Origin: Bacillota bacterium
GTDB taxonomy: Bacteria > Bacillota > Clostridia > Lachnospirales > Lachnospiraceae
Assembly: GCA_023411555.1 (NCBI GenBank)
Contig: JAEYOQ010000018.1
Coordinates: 1 to 48,031 of the forward strand
Reading direction: 5' to 3'
DNA: 48,031 nt
Shown: one piece after another, positions 1-8,346 of the stretch
Position numbering within the stretch: position 1 is the stretch's first letter
How the letters are laid out: every line of letters starts with the position of its first letter
The notes under the pieces: generated by a model
Told to the model about the DNA's origin: nothing
The model's input: only the letters and a program-made list of their open reading frames with translations
Database searches by the model: none
Translations under genes and position numbers: made by a program

Positions 1-42
<42 letters not shown>

Positions 43-306
43 AGTTTTTGATCCAGCATAAGATAAACTTGGCTTTCAACTAATAAGTTGTGCTTACGTT
101 TGTCTTTACTGTTTTTGTGGTTGTATCTGTTTCCAGATACGGTTCGTAACGAATTGACAAAATCAATTCATTAATGAAAATCTATTTTTGAGACCCATGT
201 GAAGTCTCAATGTTTTAGAATTTTCAGGGTTGTTTCACTGTTCAATTATCAAGGTTCGTATTGCTTGTGATGCTTTCGTTTGCTGTGTTCTCGACTCAGC
301 TTTGAT
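43..306 (-). other. rRNA operon leader (no gene)
   Basis: This stretch is the transcribed leader between the rrn promoter and the 16S 5' end. It contains CCTTGATAATTGAACAGTG (minus strand, about 232-250), which resembles the TTGAAAACTGAACA-type motif common in Firmicute rRNA leaders and spacers. That motif is probably a processing or antitermination signal. The open frames here are short and have no ribosome binding site, so I see no protein gene. Confidence 0.6.
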
Positions 307-335
307 ATCTTATCACGCATCAGCTTTCTTGTCAA
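307..335 (-). promoter_or_regulatory. rRNA operon promoter
   Basis: Minus strand -35 TTGACA (330-335), a 17-base spacer and -10 TAAGAT (307-312). It lies about 265 bases upstream of the 16S 5' end and downstream of both tRNA genes, so 16S can be transcribed independently of them. Confidence 0.75.
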
Positions 336-395
336 CCACTTTTTTTATTTTATTTTTTATTGATTTTCCATCAACAAAACTTCAAAAAAATGGAA

Positions 396-484
396 CGGAG
401 AATCAGGGATTTGAACCCTGGCGCCGCTATTAACGACCTACTCCCTTTCCAGGGGAGCCCCTTCAGCCACTTGGGTAATTCTCC
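396..484 (-). tRNA. tRNA-Ser (anticodon GGA)
   Basis: Minus strand: acceptor stem GGAGAAT/ATTCTCC, D arm, anticodon stem CTCCC/GGGAG with loop CTGGAAA (anticodon GGA), a long variable arm as expected for serine, T arm with GGTTCAAATCC, and discriminator G. No CCA is encoded; TTCCA follows the discriminator, so CCA must be added. A run of seven T follows on the minus strand, which may end the tRNA transcript. Confidence 0.95.
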
Positions 485-569
485 AAAAGGATGTTTCATA
501 ATCGTGTTAATCACCATCTATATTGTCCAACAATTCAGACGCTTCTATATCTAGTGAGTTTAACTCGAA

Positions 570-655
570 CGGAGAGAGTGGGATTCGAACCCACGGTTCC
601 TTTCGGAATCACTGGTTTTCAAGACCAGCCCCTTAAGCCGCTCGGGCATCTCTCC
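570..655 (-). tRNA. tRNA-Ser (anticodon UGA)
   Basis: Minus strand: acceptor stem GGAGAGA/TCTCTCC, anticodon loop CTTGAAA (anticodon TGA), long variable arm, T arm GGTTCGAATCC and discriminator G. CCA is not encoded. It is 85 bases upstream of the second tRNA-Ser and shares its promoter at 684-712. Confidence 0.95.
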
Positions 656-683
656 ATATGCGCTCTCCAAACGTCGCTTAGCT

Positions 684-712
684 ATTGTAACACCTCAAAT
701 AGCTTGTGTCAA
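684..712 (-). promoter_or_regulatory. Promoter of the tRNA-Ser pair
   Basis: Minus strand -35 TTGACA (707-712), a 17-base spacer and -10 TACAAT (684-689), ending about 28 bases before tRNA-Ser(UGA). Confidence 0.8.
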
Positions 713-830
713 GAGGTTTTCTTTTATTCTTAAAAGAAATTGTTTGTTTTTTTGATTCTTTTCAAACAATAGTACTGTTCTAGCCCCAATGATAAGGCTT
801 CACATCTTATCCGTAATTATTATGCTCCTA

Positions 831-1541
831 CTAAATGATATTATCCTCTTGGGATAGAATCCTTTCTGCCAGTATCAGATCCTCAGGAGTTGTCAGTTTT
901 ATATTCTTATAATCCCCAGGTAGTATCTTCACTGGTAACTTACCGTAAGCCTCATATAACATTGCATCATCTGTGACTACAATTCCTATCGTATCCTTCT
1001 CTTGATAAAAGCTTTCATAGGCCTTTCTTAACGAAAGATAGTCAAAGGCCTGCGGAGTCTGGGCTGCCCAAAGAGTATCACGGTTTGGGGTATCTATGAT
1101 ATATCCCCTATCGTCTATCACTTTAATAGTTTCCTTAACCGGCATTCCTATAATACAAGCCATACACTCCTTGACCTGCTCTATCATCCTATTAATTAAT
1201 TCCGTTTTAATAAAGGGTCTTGCTCCGTCATGAATCAGTACATACCCTGTCGTCTCTGCGTTGATTAATCCTTGATAGACCGAATCGTAGCGTTCTTTAC
1301 CCCCTTCGATAATCCTTGTCACTTTATTAATGTGATACAGATCAACTATTTCCCGCTTACAGTAATCGGTCTGTCCTACCCCCGTAACCAATATTATCTC
1401 ATCCACATTGCTTTGCTCAAAAGCTTTTAAGCTATAATAAATTACAGGCTTATTATGTAAGACTAGATATTGCTTCGCTAATGATGAGTTCATTCGCTTT
1501 CCCTGACCGGCCGCCAATATGATTGCAGTAACCTTATCCAT
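831..1541 (-). CDS. ispD: 2-C-methyl-D-erythritol 4-phosphate cytidylyltransferase
   Basis: IspD transfers CMP from CTP to methylerythritol phosphate, a cytoplasmic step of the MEP isoprenoid pathway. The 236-residue length is normal. Visible signatures are the nucleotide-binding loop AAGQGKRM (residues 10-17) with the following AKQY lysine, IHDGARPF (103-110), and the C-terminal TTPEDLILAERIL. ATG follows AAGGAGG. It lies about 170 bases downstream of tsaD on the same strand, with an imperfect hairpin between them, so co-transcription is possible but not certain. No ispF is present in the window; in other bacteria it is often next to or fused with ispD. Confidence 0.95.
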   Translation of the reverse strand: MDKVTAIILAAGQGKRMNSSLAKQYLVLHNKPVIYYSLKAFEQSNVDEIILVTGVGQTDYCKREIVDLYHINKVTRIIEGGKERYDSVYQGLINAETTGYVLIHDGARPFIKTELINRMIEQVKECMACIIGMPVKETIKVIDDRGYIIDTPNRDTLWAAQTPQAFDYLSLRKAYESFYQEKDTIGIVVTDDAMLYEAYGKLPVKILPGDYKNIKLTTPEDLILAERILSQEDNII

Positions 1542-1613
1542 AACATCCCCTCCTTAAGTCTATCTTTATCGATTAATTCATAAGGTTGTCTTACATTGTA
1601 AGCAAGCGCTGTA

Positions 1614-1662
1614 GGAAAGGACAGCAGGCAACCCGTCTATAACAGTTGCATGTTGTCCTTCC
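1614..1662 (-). terminator. Hairpin between tsaD and ispD
   Basis: Imperfect inverted repeat, arms 1614-1632 and 1645-1662 (about 16 of 18 pairs around AAGGACA and GTTGC). It has no clear T run on the minus strand, so it may be a partial terminator, an RNA processing site or a repeat remnant. Confidence 0.4.
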
Positions 1663-1714
1663 ACTAAACCATACATTTTAGATATATAAGAATTCTATAG
1701 TTTCATGTTTCTTC

Positions 1715-2737
1715 TCATCGTTCCCCAATCCTTAAGTTTGGCACCGCATTGAGGTCAAGTCCAGCTCTAACCCCTCGTAGATACTCATAATAAGCCGCCG
1801 CACCAATCATTGCAGCATTGTCTGTACACAATATCTTACTGGGGTGATAGAATTCCAGATTTTGATCCATACAAGCTTTCTCCATCGCATCTAATAGAGA
1901 TGAATTTGCAGCCACACCACCTGCTATTGCAACCTTCTTCATCTTATAATCCTTTGCAGCCTGCATCGTCTTCGTTACCAGTACATCAATAACCGCTTCC
2001 TGAAAGGATGCCGCTATATCAGCAGGATTGATTACTTCCTGCTTCATCTCACAGGAGTTAATGTGATTAAGGACCGCTGATTTTAAACCGCTGAAGCTGA
2101 AATCATAGGGTGCCCCTTCGATCTGGGCTCTGGGAAATGCAATCGCAGACTTATTCCCCTCTTTTGAAAGCTTGTCAATCTTAGGACCTCCAGGATAACC
2201 CAACCCAATTGCTCTCGCCACCTTATCAAAGGCTTCTCCAGCGGCATCATCCCTTGTCCTTCCAATAATCTCATACACTCCATAGTCCTTTACGAGTACA
2301 AGATGGCTATGTCCACCAGATACAATCAAGCATAGGAATGGAGGAGCCAAATCCTTATTATCAATGTAATTGGCAGATACATGTCCTTCGATATGATGTA
2401 CCCCTATCAAGGGTTTACCTGTTGCAAAGCTGATTGCTTTTGCCTCCGAGACTCCCACTAACAGAGCCCCTACCAACCCCGGTCCATAGGTAACTCCAAT
2501 CGCATCAATATCCTGAAGTGTTACTTCTGCTCCAACCAGTGCTTCCTCAATAACTTGGTTAATCTTCTCTATATGCTTTCTGGAGGCGATCTCCGGAACG
2601 ACGCCTCCATATAATTTATGCAACTCAATCTGTGAAAATATTATATTTGATAGTACTTCCCTGCCGTTTTTAACAACTGCCGCTGCAGTCTCATCGCAGG
2701 AGGTCTCTATTGCCAATATCAAAACATCCTTAGTCAT
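1715..2737 (-). CDS. tsaD: tRNA N6-adenosine threonylcarbamoyltransferase TsaD
   Basis: TsaD transfers the threonylcarbamoyl group to A37 of ANN-decoding tRNAs, working with TsaB and TsaE, which are both encoded 3.5 kb away in this window. The ASKHA fold is marked by ETSCDET (residues 11-17), the metal-binding HIEGH (115-119), the glycine-rich VSGGHSHL, and a C-terminal CTDNAAMIG. I place the start at 2737 (340 residues) because a GGAG precedes it at good spacing. An in-frame ATG at 2779 would add 14 atypical residues and sits only 5 bases from the stop of the upstream gene. Confidence 0.95.
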   Translation of the reverse strand: MTKDVLILAIETSCDETAAAVVKNGREVLSNIIFSQIELHKLYGGVVPEIASRKHIEKINQVIEEALVGAEVTLQDIDAIGVTYGPGLVGALLVGVSEAKAISFATGKPLIGVHHIEGHVSANYIDNKDLAPPFLCLIVSGGHSHLVLVKDYGVYEIIGRTRDDAAGEAFDKVARAIGLGYPGGPKIDKLSKEGNKSAIAFPRAQIEGAPYDFSFSGLKSAVLNHINSCEMKQEVINPADIAASFQEAVIDVLVTKTMQAAKDYKMKKVAIAGGVAANSSLLDAMEKACMDQNLEFYHPSKILCTDNAAMIGAAAYYEYLRGVRAGLDLNAVPNLRIGER

Positions 2738-2783
2738 ATAATCTCCAATCCATACCGGAACAACCGGCATAGCTTTCATTCAC

Positions 2784-3371
2784 TTACTCTGCTTCTTTAT
2801 CCTCGGGGGCAATCTTCCAGCCAAGAATCTTCCACTTTTTAGCATCATCTTGGCGTAGCATAATCTTCCAGGTCTCTGTAAATTTACCACCTTCTTGAAT
2901 GGTATAGGAAAGGTATACCGTAGCATACCGGACTCCATCGACCTCCGCCTGCTGCTCCAAATCCTTCTTTACCAGATGAAAAGCGGTAATTCTCCTGTTC
3001 TTAGCCTTCCATGAAGCAATATCAGAATACAGATTCTCAATATAGGTATCCTGAGGATTCGCCGCCAAAAACTCTTCATCATACAGTTCTCTAACCTTAA
3101 GCGCCAACTCTTCTCTTTCCTCATCAGAGATATTATCGTAGAGGTTCTTTATCATACTTCCAAGTAACTTGGTTACTTCTCTCGGAGTCTCCGGATAATA
3201 AAGCTCCAAATCCTTATTAATCAGCTTTTGCACCTCTGTCATATTTTCTACAGCCACCTCATCCAAAGGCTTGGTGCGGAAAGACCAATAAAAATAAAAG
3301 GATAGAATAGCTATAGCTATTATTAGCATAATTATCACTGTAGCTGCTGTACGATTTTTTCCCCTTTGCAT
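2784..3371 (-). CDS. Membrane-anchored protein of unknown function
   Basis: The 195-residue protein has a basic N-terminus (RGKNR), one transmembrane segment at about residues 9-30, and a largely charged extracytoplasmic part. The C-terminal 60 residues (VRYATVYLSY ... WKIMLRQDDAKKWKILGWKI) look like a small alpha/beta NTF2-like or lipoprotein-type domain, but I cannot assign a family with confidence. It has a strong AAGGAGG start site, begins 26 bases after the RNase Z stop, and ends about 46 bases before tsaD, so it belongs to the rnz-tsaD operon. No catalytic motif was seen. Confidence 0.8.
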   Translation of the reverse strand: MQRGKNRTAATVIIMLIIAIAILSFYFYWSFRTKPLDEVAVENMTEVQKLINKDLELYYPETPREVTKLLGSMIKNLYDNISDEEREELALKVRELYDEEFLAANPQDTYIENLYSDIASWKAKNRRITAFHLVKKDLEQQAEVDGVRYATVYLSYTIQEGGKFTETWKIMLRQDDAKKWKILGWKIAPEDKEAE

Positions 3372-3397
3372 ACCATATCCTCCTTATGAACGCTGTG

Positions 3398-4312
3398 TCA
3401 TTCGTCCTTATCAAACTCCAAGGTTTTACTTTTCCGATCCTTTCCTACTTTTGTATTCGGAAATATACTTTTCGCCTCCTCCAAATAATCCTCAGGACGG
3501 GTCAGAGAAGGACTATAATGGGTAAGCCATAGCTCTTCAACCTCTGCTGCCTTCGCCAGATTAGCTGCTTCCCGGAAGGTCATATGCTTATATTCCTTGG
3601 CCTTGGTATCCTTATCCTGCTCACCATACATACCTTCACAGATAAACAGGTCTGATCCATATGCATGTTCAGAAATCGTCTTCAAAGGTCTAGAGTCTGT
3701 ACAATAAGTCACCTTAATACCTCTACGTTCCGGTCCGATTACCATATCCGGGGTGTAAGTAATCTCTCCATCCGTAATAATATCTCCCTTCTGAAGACGA
3801 TTCCAGTACTTTTGAGGTACATTATTCTCTAATGCTCGTTCCGTAAAGAACCTGCCCCCACGCTTGATATAGATGCTATAGCCATAGCAAATCACATTAT
3901 GCTTTACCTGAAACGCCTTAATCTGATAGCCATTTAGCATAATTGTCTCCTCTGGAGAAGAAAGCTCAACAAAATTCAATTGGAATGGAAGCTCCGGAGC
4001 AATCACGCGAAGAGCATTCACAACCCGTTCCAGGCCTCTGGGTCCGATCAAGGTTACCGGCTCGGTTCGGTCGGCATTCCCCATGGACAACAGTAGACCA
4101 GGCAAACCACTGATATGATCTCCATGATAATGAGTAAAGCATATTATATCAATAGAGTGGAAGCTCCAGCCTTTTTCTCTAATTGTAATTTGTGTACCCT
4201 CACCACAGTCTATTAACAAGCTGCTTCCATTATATCTCGTCATCAACGCTGTGAGCCATCTGCCGGGCAGTGGCATCATACCGCTAGTTCCTAATAAACA
4301 AACATCTAACAT
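3398..4312 (-). CDS. rnz: Ribonuclease Z
   Basis: RNase Z is the metallo-beta-lactamase-fold endonuclease that cuts 3' trailers from tRNA precursors lacking encoded CCA. That fits the two tRNA-Ser genes here, neither of which encodes CCA. The zinc motif HYHGDH is at residues 61-66. Further signatures are GTSGMMPLPGR at the N-terminus, TYCTDSRP and LTHYSPSL near the C-terminus. The 304-residue length is normal for the short bacterial form. It is the first gene of the minus-strand group rnz, the anchored unknown, tsaD, ispD. Confidence 0.95.
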   Translation of the reverse strand: MLDVCLLGTSGMMPLPGRWLTALMTRYNGSSLLIDCGEGTQITIREKGWSFHSIDIICFTHYHGDHISGLPGLLLSMGNADRTEPVTLIGPRGLERVVNALRVIAPELPFQLNFVELSSPEETIMLNGYQIKAFQVKHNVICYGYSIYIKRGGRFFTERALENNVPQKYWNRLQKGDIITDGEITYTPDMVIGPERRGIKVTYCTDSRPLKTISEHAYGSDLFICEGMYGEQDKDTKAKEYKHMTFREAANLAKAAEVEELWLTHYSPSLTRPEDYLEEAKSIFPNTKVGKDRKSKTLEFDKDE

Positions 4313-4767
4313 TTTTCTGCCTTTCTTTCTACCGTATTAACCTCACAGTTACAAGTTTAACACCTATACTGGCCTATCTTTGATACAGATAGCTGGTAAC
4401 CCGTAACACTAAATGTATTTTAACAGTATATCCAATCCTTTGTCCAGATAATTGTTGTCTCATGAAGTTCTTTCATCTTTATGAGCTATTATGTAATTAC
4501 CAGCATCCCTCAATGTAAAGCCTTCTTAGATTATATATCGACAATTGTAATAATTTTATACAGACGAATAGATGAACTTTTCACCCACCGAATGGATTTT
4601 GTGTTAGGAGCAGATTTTATTTCATAAATAAGGACCATATTCCTTCCATAAGCCCTGCCTGCCTAACAGTGCTTCATGTAAAGTATACGGTCCTTCTTAC
4701 TTTCAATCATCAAAGATTATATCCTGTTATTATAACTTTATCCTAATCTCACAATAGCTTGTCCGAC
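4313..4767. other. Gene-free stretch with one long inverted repeat
   Basis: No open frame with a ribosome binding site was seen on either strand. The stretch should carry the rnz promoter, but I found no convincing -35/-10 pair. The main structure is an inverted repeat with arms 4630-4640 and 4685-4695 (10 of 11 pairs) around a 44-base loop. It lies downstream of the zinc-ribbon gene. Confidence 0.5.
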
Positions 4768-5016
4768 TTATAATGCCTCCAGTTTTTTGTGAACCTCTAT
4801 CGGTACTACAAACTTTGAAGTGATTTTATCATAGCATTCCTCACAAAGATTAAACTGATGCACTTCCATATCTCTGCTGGAAAAGTATCCCCATTCCTTT
4901 GTTGCTTCAAATGCATCCTCTTTCAGGATTCCATTCTCAACCTTTAAAACCTTACCGCAAGAATTACAACAAATAGGATTATCCCCACTCTTATTAATGA
5001 TATTCGCCCTCTTCAC
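4768..5016 (-). CDS. Small zinc-ribbon protein, unknown function
   Basis: This 82-residue cytoplasmic protein has two CxxC knuckles, C17-x2-C20 and C58-x2-C61, separated by about 40 residues, so it probably binds one zinc ion as a ribbon. The C-terminus (KFVVPIEVHKKLEAL) may be helical. Translation most likely starts at GTG 5016, which has AGGAGG eight bases upstream. It follows rimI by about 70 bases on the same strand and is probably the last gene of the tsaE-tsaB-rimI group. I do not recognise a named family. Confidence 0.75.
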   Translation of the reverse strand: MKRANIINKSGDNPICCNSCGKVLKVENGILKEDAFEATKEWGYFSSRDMEVHQFNLCEECYDKITSKFVVPIEVHKKLEAL

Positions 5017-5084
5017 TACTTATCCCTCCTGATATGATGCATGGCATCGCTCTTAGGACTATTATAATACGAGTAGAAGCTTTT

Positions 5085-5546
5085 TTACAGTGGTAATTGC
5101 TGCATTGTATTCAGCCACATAATGACAGCATCCTCTTTGGGTTTTGTATAGAAATCCTTACGCACTCCTGCTTTCTCAAACCCCAGAGACTCATATAACC
5201 GGATGGCCGGCTCATTGGATATACGTACCTCCAGAGTATAGGAGGCGATACCCCTTGTCATACCCTCCTTGATCAATGCCGTCAGCATCGTCTTGCCAAT
5301 ATGCTGTCCCCGGTATTCCTTCTTAACTGCAACATTAAAAATATCACCCTCACCTACAACACCCCAGAAGCCACAATAAGCGATAATTGCTCCGTCAAAT
5401 TCCACCACAAGATAGGTATTATTATCATCTCGCAATGAGTTGCTAAAATCCTCTTCACGCCACGGGTCGGAAAAGGTCTCATTTTCTATCGCACAGACCT
5501 GCGGCAAATCCGCCTCCGTCATTTTTCTTATCTCCATAAAGGCCAC
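5085..5546 (-). CDS. rimI: Ribosomal protein bS18 alanine N-acetyltransferase
   Basis: This is a GNAT-fold acetyltransferase that acetylates the N-terminus of ribosomal protein S18. The acetyl-CoA loop RGQHIG is at residues 79-84, preceded by the beta-4 strand DIFNVAVKKEYRG. The substrate-side ISNEPAIRLYESLGF lies near 110-125 and is typical of RimI. The 153-residue length is normal; ATG at codon 4 is an alternative start. It follows tsaB by 33 bases, the order (tsaE-tsaB-rimI) found in many Firmicutes, which supports RimI over a generic GNAT. Confidence 0.9.
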   Translation of the reverse strand: MAFMEIRKMTEADLPQVCAIENETFSDPWREEDFSNSLRDDNNTYLVVEFDGAIIAYCGFWGVVGEGDIFNVAVKKEYRGQHIGKTMLTALIKEGMTRGIASYTLEVRISNEPAIRLYESLGFEKAGVRKDFYTKPKEDAVIMWLNTMQQLPL

Positions 5547-5579
5547 CTCCGATGAAGCTATTATAAGAAACCCACTTAC

Positions 5580-6290
5580 TTATCCTTGCCTCTGTAATTT
5601 CTCTGCTCTTTCTCTCTCCGCCTGGGATACCCGCAGATATACCGGTTCATGTATCGCGGCTGTTTCATATTGACTCTTCTTATACATCTCCATGCCAAGT
5701 GCTCCTACCGCACCGGCTCTTTGCCTTGAGAGGTGTACCGGAGCAAAGGAGTAGGGTACCTTCATTTTCTCTCCAATGATATCATGATAGATTGCCGTAC
5801 CGTCTCCAAGAAAGATAATTTCTTTCCCCAGCTCATTAATCTCCTCTATCAGCTCATCAATAGCCATCGCTGTCTGCTCCTTGATAACCTGCAGCTGATT
5901 ACCCACAAATTCATAAAGCCCAGTGTATACCTGATTTCTTCTCGCATCCATAATGGGGCAGACTAATCGCTCTGTACCATAAAGATTATAAGCCAAACCC
6001 TCCAGGGTTGGGACAGCAATGACCGGTTTATTCAAGGCAAGTCCTAAGCCTTTTGCGGTTGCACTACCAATACGTAGACCGGTAAAAGAACCAGGCCCTG
6101 CCGCAACTGCAATTGCATCGATCTCGTCCATATTGACCTCTACCATCCCCACTATCTCGTTCAACATCGGAAGAATCGTCTGTGAGTGTGTCTTCTTATA
6201 ATTAACGGTATATTCTGCAAGCATCGCATCTTCCGTCACGATAGCAACGGAGGCAACTAAACCTGAGCTGTCCAGTGCTAATATCTTCAT
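5580..6290 (-). CDS. tsaB: tRNA threonylcarbamoyladenosine biosynthesis protein TsaB
   Basis: TsaB is the inactive ASKHA-fold partner of TsaD in t6A synthesis. Visible features are the N-terminal strand MKILALDSS, the conserved AVAAGPGSFTGLRIG (about 61-75) and MDARRNQVYTGLY. I start it at 6290 (236 residues) because a GGAGG lies just upstream. The in-frame extension to 6347 encodes that same Shine-Dalgarno stretch as REGGN and overlaps the tsaE 3' end, so it is unlikely to be protein. It sits 13 bases after tsaE. Confidence 0.93.
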   Translation of the reverse strand: MKILALDSSGLVASVAIVTEDAMLAEYTVNYKKTHSQTILPMLNEIVGMVEVNMDEIDAIAVAAGPGSFTGLRIGSATAKGLGLALNKPVIAVPTLEGLAYNLYGTERLVCPIMDARRNQVYTGLYEFVGNQLQVIKEQTAMAIDELIEEINELGKEIIFLGDGTAIYHDIIGEKMKVPYSFAPVHLSRQRAGAVGALGMEMYKKSQYETAAIHEPVYLRVSQAERERAEKLQRQG

Positions 6291-6303
6291 ATTTCCTCCT
6301 TCT

Positions 6304-6726
6304 CTATCCTTCAACAATGATTTCACGGTAATCAAAACCCTTTTCAAGCTTCTTCCTTATAGTAATACTAGTATGCTTCTTAGGTATGAGCTCTTCTATC
6401 AGCTCAGCCCATTCCACCAGGCATACTCCATTGCCATAAAAATAATCCTCGTATCCGATTTCTTCCATCTCATCGATATCGGCGATCCGGTATACATCAA
6501 AATGATAAAAGGGAAGTCTTCCCCCTTCATATTCCTGTATGATTGTAAATGTCGGGCTATTCACAGCCTCCTCAACACCTAGCCCCTTTGCAAAGCCTTG
6601 GGTGAAGACGGTCTTGCCAACTCCCAGGTCACCGCTAAGACAAAAAATATCACCCTTTTCAGCCTCGCAGCCCATCCGGTACCCCAACAGATACGTATCC
6701 TGTGTGCTATAGCTATCTATTATCAT
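6304..6726 (-). CDS. tsaE: tRNA threonylcarbamoyladenosine biosynthesis ATPase TsaE
   Basis: TsaE is the P-loop ATPase that drives turnover of the TsaB-TsaD complex. The Walker A motif GDLGVGKT is at residues 32-39, followed by NSPTFTIIQEY and YHFDVYRI, both typical of the family, then VEWAE. The start at 6726 gives 140 residues and aligns with the usual TsaE N-terminus. Upstream in-frame ATGs at 6777 and 6759 exist, but 6777 lies within the apparent -10 element. It is the first gene of tsaE-tsaB-rimI. Confidence 0.9.
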   Translation of the reverse strand: MIIDSYSTQDTYLLGYRMGCEAEKGDIFCLSGDLGVGKTVFTQGFAKGLGVEEAVNSPTFTIIQEYEGGRLPFYHFDVYRIADIDEMEEIGYEDYFYGNGVCLVEWAELIEELIPKKHTSITIRKKLEKGFDYREIIVEG

Positions 6727-6775
6727 GCTAAATATCCATGCCTTTCCATCAAAGAACATCTCTCTAAACGGCATC

Positions 6776-6804
6776 ATTATAGCAGATATGTCAAAAAAAA
6801 GATA
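6776..6804 (-). promoter_or_regulatory. Probable tsaE promoter
   Basis: Minus strand extended -10 TGCTATAAT (6776-6784). The -35 at proper spacing (TATCTT, 6799-6804) is poor, so this relies on the extended -10. Confidence 0.45.
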
Positions 6805-6993
6805 GAGTTTAATTCATGCCCTCAAGTAAATATGTATTCTGTATTCTCGATATATCATATCAAACTATATTGACTAGCCTCCAGGATCTGATATGATGAA
6901 ATCAATTGATATGAAATAATTAAGCTACTTAGCAATTGACGTCAAGAAATTAATGATAAATTGAGTTATCCTCTAATTACAGGTGGTGAAAAC

Positions 6994-7902
6994 ATGAGCA
7001 CGGCAGAAACCTATAAAATAGTTCAGGACTTACAGATCTATATGGAAAACAATCTAAATAAGAGTATTACCTTAAAAGAGCTGGCAGCTTCTGTTGGGTA
7101 TTCTCCCTGGCATATGTCCAGAATCTTTAAGGAGGCAACCGGAAAGACTCCCTTTGATTATCTTCGTTCCTTACGTTTGACAAAAGCAGCACTGCTACTA
7201 CGTGATAACCATACCAAGATTCTCGATGTCGCCCTTGATTTTGTATTTGATTCTCATGAAGGCTTCACGAGGGCTTTCTCGAAGGAATTCGGAGTATCTC
7301 CTCATAAGTATAGTAAAACCACGCCTCCTATCCAGCTGTTTCTGCCATCAAAGGTTTATGACACCTACAAAACACTTCATAAGGAGGATAGAATAATGAT
7401 TCATGAAAACAAGACAAAAGCAGTATTTGTGCAGATCATCGAGCGTCCCGCAAGAAAGGTCCTATTAAAAAGAGGTTATAAAGCAGAGGATTACTTTGCT
7501 TACTGTGAGGAAGTCGGCTGTGATATCTGGCCCTTACTTACCAGTGTAAAGGAGGCCCTTTACGAACCGATAGGAATGTGGCTTCCAAAGCATCTTATTA
7601 CTCCGGGAACTTCTCTATATGTACAAGGAGTTGAAGTTCCCCTTACCTATTCCAATGCAATTCCAGAGGGTTATGAATTAATTGAATTACCACCCTGTAC
7701 AATGATGGTATTCCAGGGAGAGCCTTACGATGATGATTTTTTCGGCGAGGCGATTTCAGAAATCTGGGAATACATCAACCGTTTCAATCCTCAGATCTAC
7801 GGTTATGAATGGGATCCGGAAGCAGCACCTCGTTTCCAGCTGGCCCCTATGGGTTACCGTGGATATATCGAAGCACGACCAGTAAAGAAGGTAAATCAAT
7901 AA
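6994..7902 (+). CDS. AraC-family regulator with GyrI-like effector domain
   Basis: The first about 105 residues form a double helix-turn-helix of the AraC type (KSITLKELAASVGYSPWHMSRIFKEATG, then LDVALDFVFDSHEGFTRAFSKEFGVSPHKY). From about residue 135 to the end is a GyrI-like/SOUL-type small-molecule binding domain (KAVFVQIIERPARKVLLKRG ... YRGYIEARP). This is the SoxS/Rob-like layout that senses amphipathic compounds or drugs. The start at 6994 follows AGGTGG at proper spacing; the frame is open from a TTG at 6961. It diverges from tsaE. The target and ligand are unknown; two small ORFs follow on the same strand. Confidence 0.9.
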   Translation: MSTAETYKIVQDLQIYMENNLNKSITLKELAASVGYSPWHMSRIFKEATGKTPFDYLRSLRLTKAALLLRDNHTKILDVALDFVFDSHEGFTRAFSKEFGVSPHKYSKTTPPIQLFLPSKVYDTYKTLHKEDRIMIHENKTKAVFVQIIERPARKVLLKRGYKAEDYFAYCEEVGCDIWPLLTSVKEALYEPIGMWLPKHLITPGTSLYVQGVEVPLTYSNAIPEGYELIELPPCTMMVFQGEPYDDDFFGEAISEIWEYINRFNPQIYGYEWDPEAAPRFQLAPMGYRGYIEARPVKKVNQ

Positions 7903-7982
7903 GGATTAGCTCCAATATCTGCGTTTGCGAGTAAAACGATTTTCAGCATGACAGTGTCAAGCAAGAATATCAGGAGGAACAG

Positions 7983-8207
7983 ATGGAAGCAAAAAGTGTA
8001 TATGAAGATGGTGTATTAAAGCTATTGTTAAGTAATCCTGGTGAACATGTAGAAGTTGTTAAGGCCGCATATTATCATAAGGATGGCGATTTTTATGCGA
8101 AAGAGTATGCAGGCACTTTTCAACATATCGATAAGATAAGGAATAACTTTGAGCACCTTGCGCCCCTGATGTTTGAAAAAGGAGATTGGGAAAAAGCACT
8201 GCTATGA
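7983..8207 (+). CDS. Small protein of unknown function, 74 residues
   Basis: ATG is preceded by a strong AGGAGG eight bases upstream, so the gene is very likely translated. The protein is soluble, mixed-charge and without cysteines, with aromatic-rich strands (AAYYHKDGDFYAKEYAG) and a helical C-terminal part. It begins 80 bases after the AraC-type regulator on the same strand and overlaps the next ORF by ATGA, which suggests translational coupling. I do not recognise a family. Confidence 0.6.
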   Translation: MEAKSVYEDGVLKLLLSNPGEHVEVVKAAYYHKDGDFYAKEYAGTFQHIDKIRNNFEHLAPLMFEKGDWEKALL

Positions 8208-8341
8208 ACGGCTATCGCCTGTGGCTCGAACCATTTAGTACCAGATATAAAACGGAGATCACAAGAGATAGAAAAGATAGAATTACTAAATTTGAAGAGT
8301 TTTTGAAATCAAATGGTATTGATATGCCTAACAGAGCTTAA
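8204..8341 (+). CDS. Very small ORF, 45 residues, coupled to the previous gene
   Basis: The ATG overlaps the stop of the 74-residue gene (ATGA). The product is short and basic, starting MNGYRLWLEPF and ending SNGIDMPNRA, with a helical stretch rich in K, R, E and D. It has no independent ribosome binding site. It is either a coupled small gene or the tail of a single longer protein split by a -1 type frame change near 8204. The palindromic terminator follows directly. Confidence 0.45.
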   Translation: MNGYRLWLEPFSTRYKTEITRDRKDRITKFEEFLKSNGIDMPNRA

Positions 8342-8346
8342 GAATC

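Noticed and set aside
230..733. Three overlapping plus-strand ORFs of 64-80 codons
   Set aside because: They cross the rRNA leader and both tRNA-Ser genes on the opposite strand and lack ribosome binding sites.
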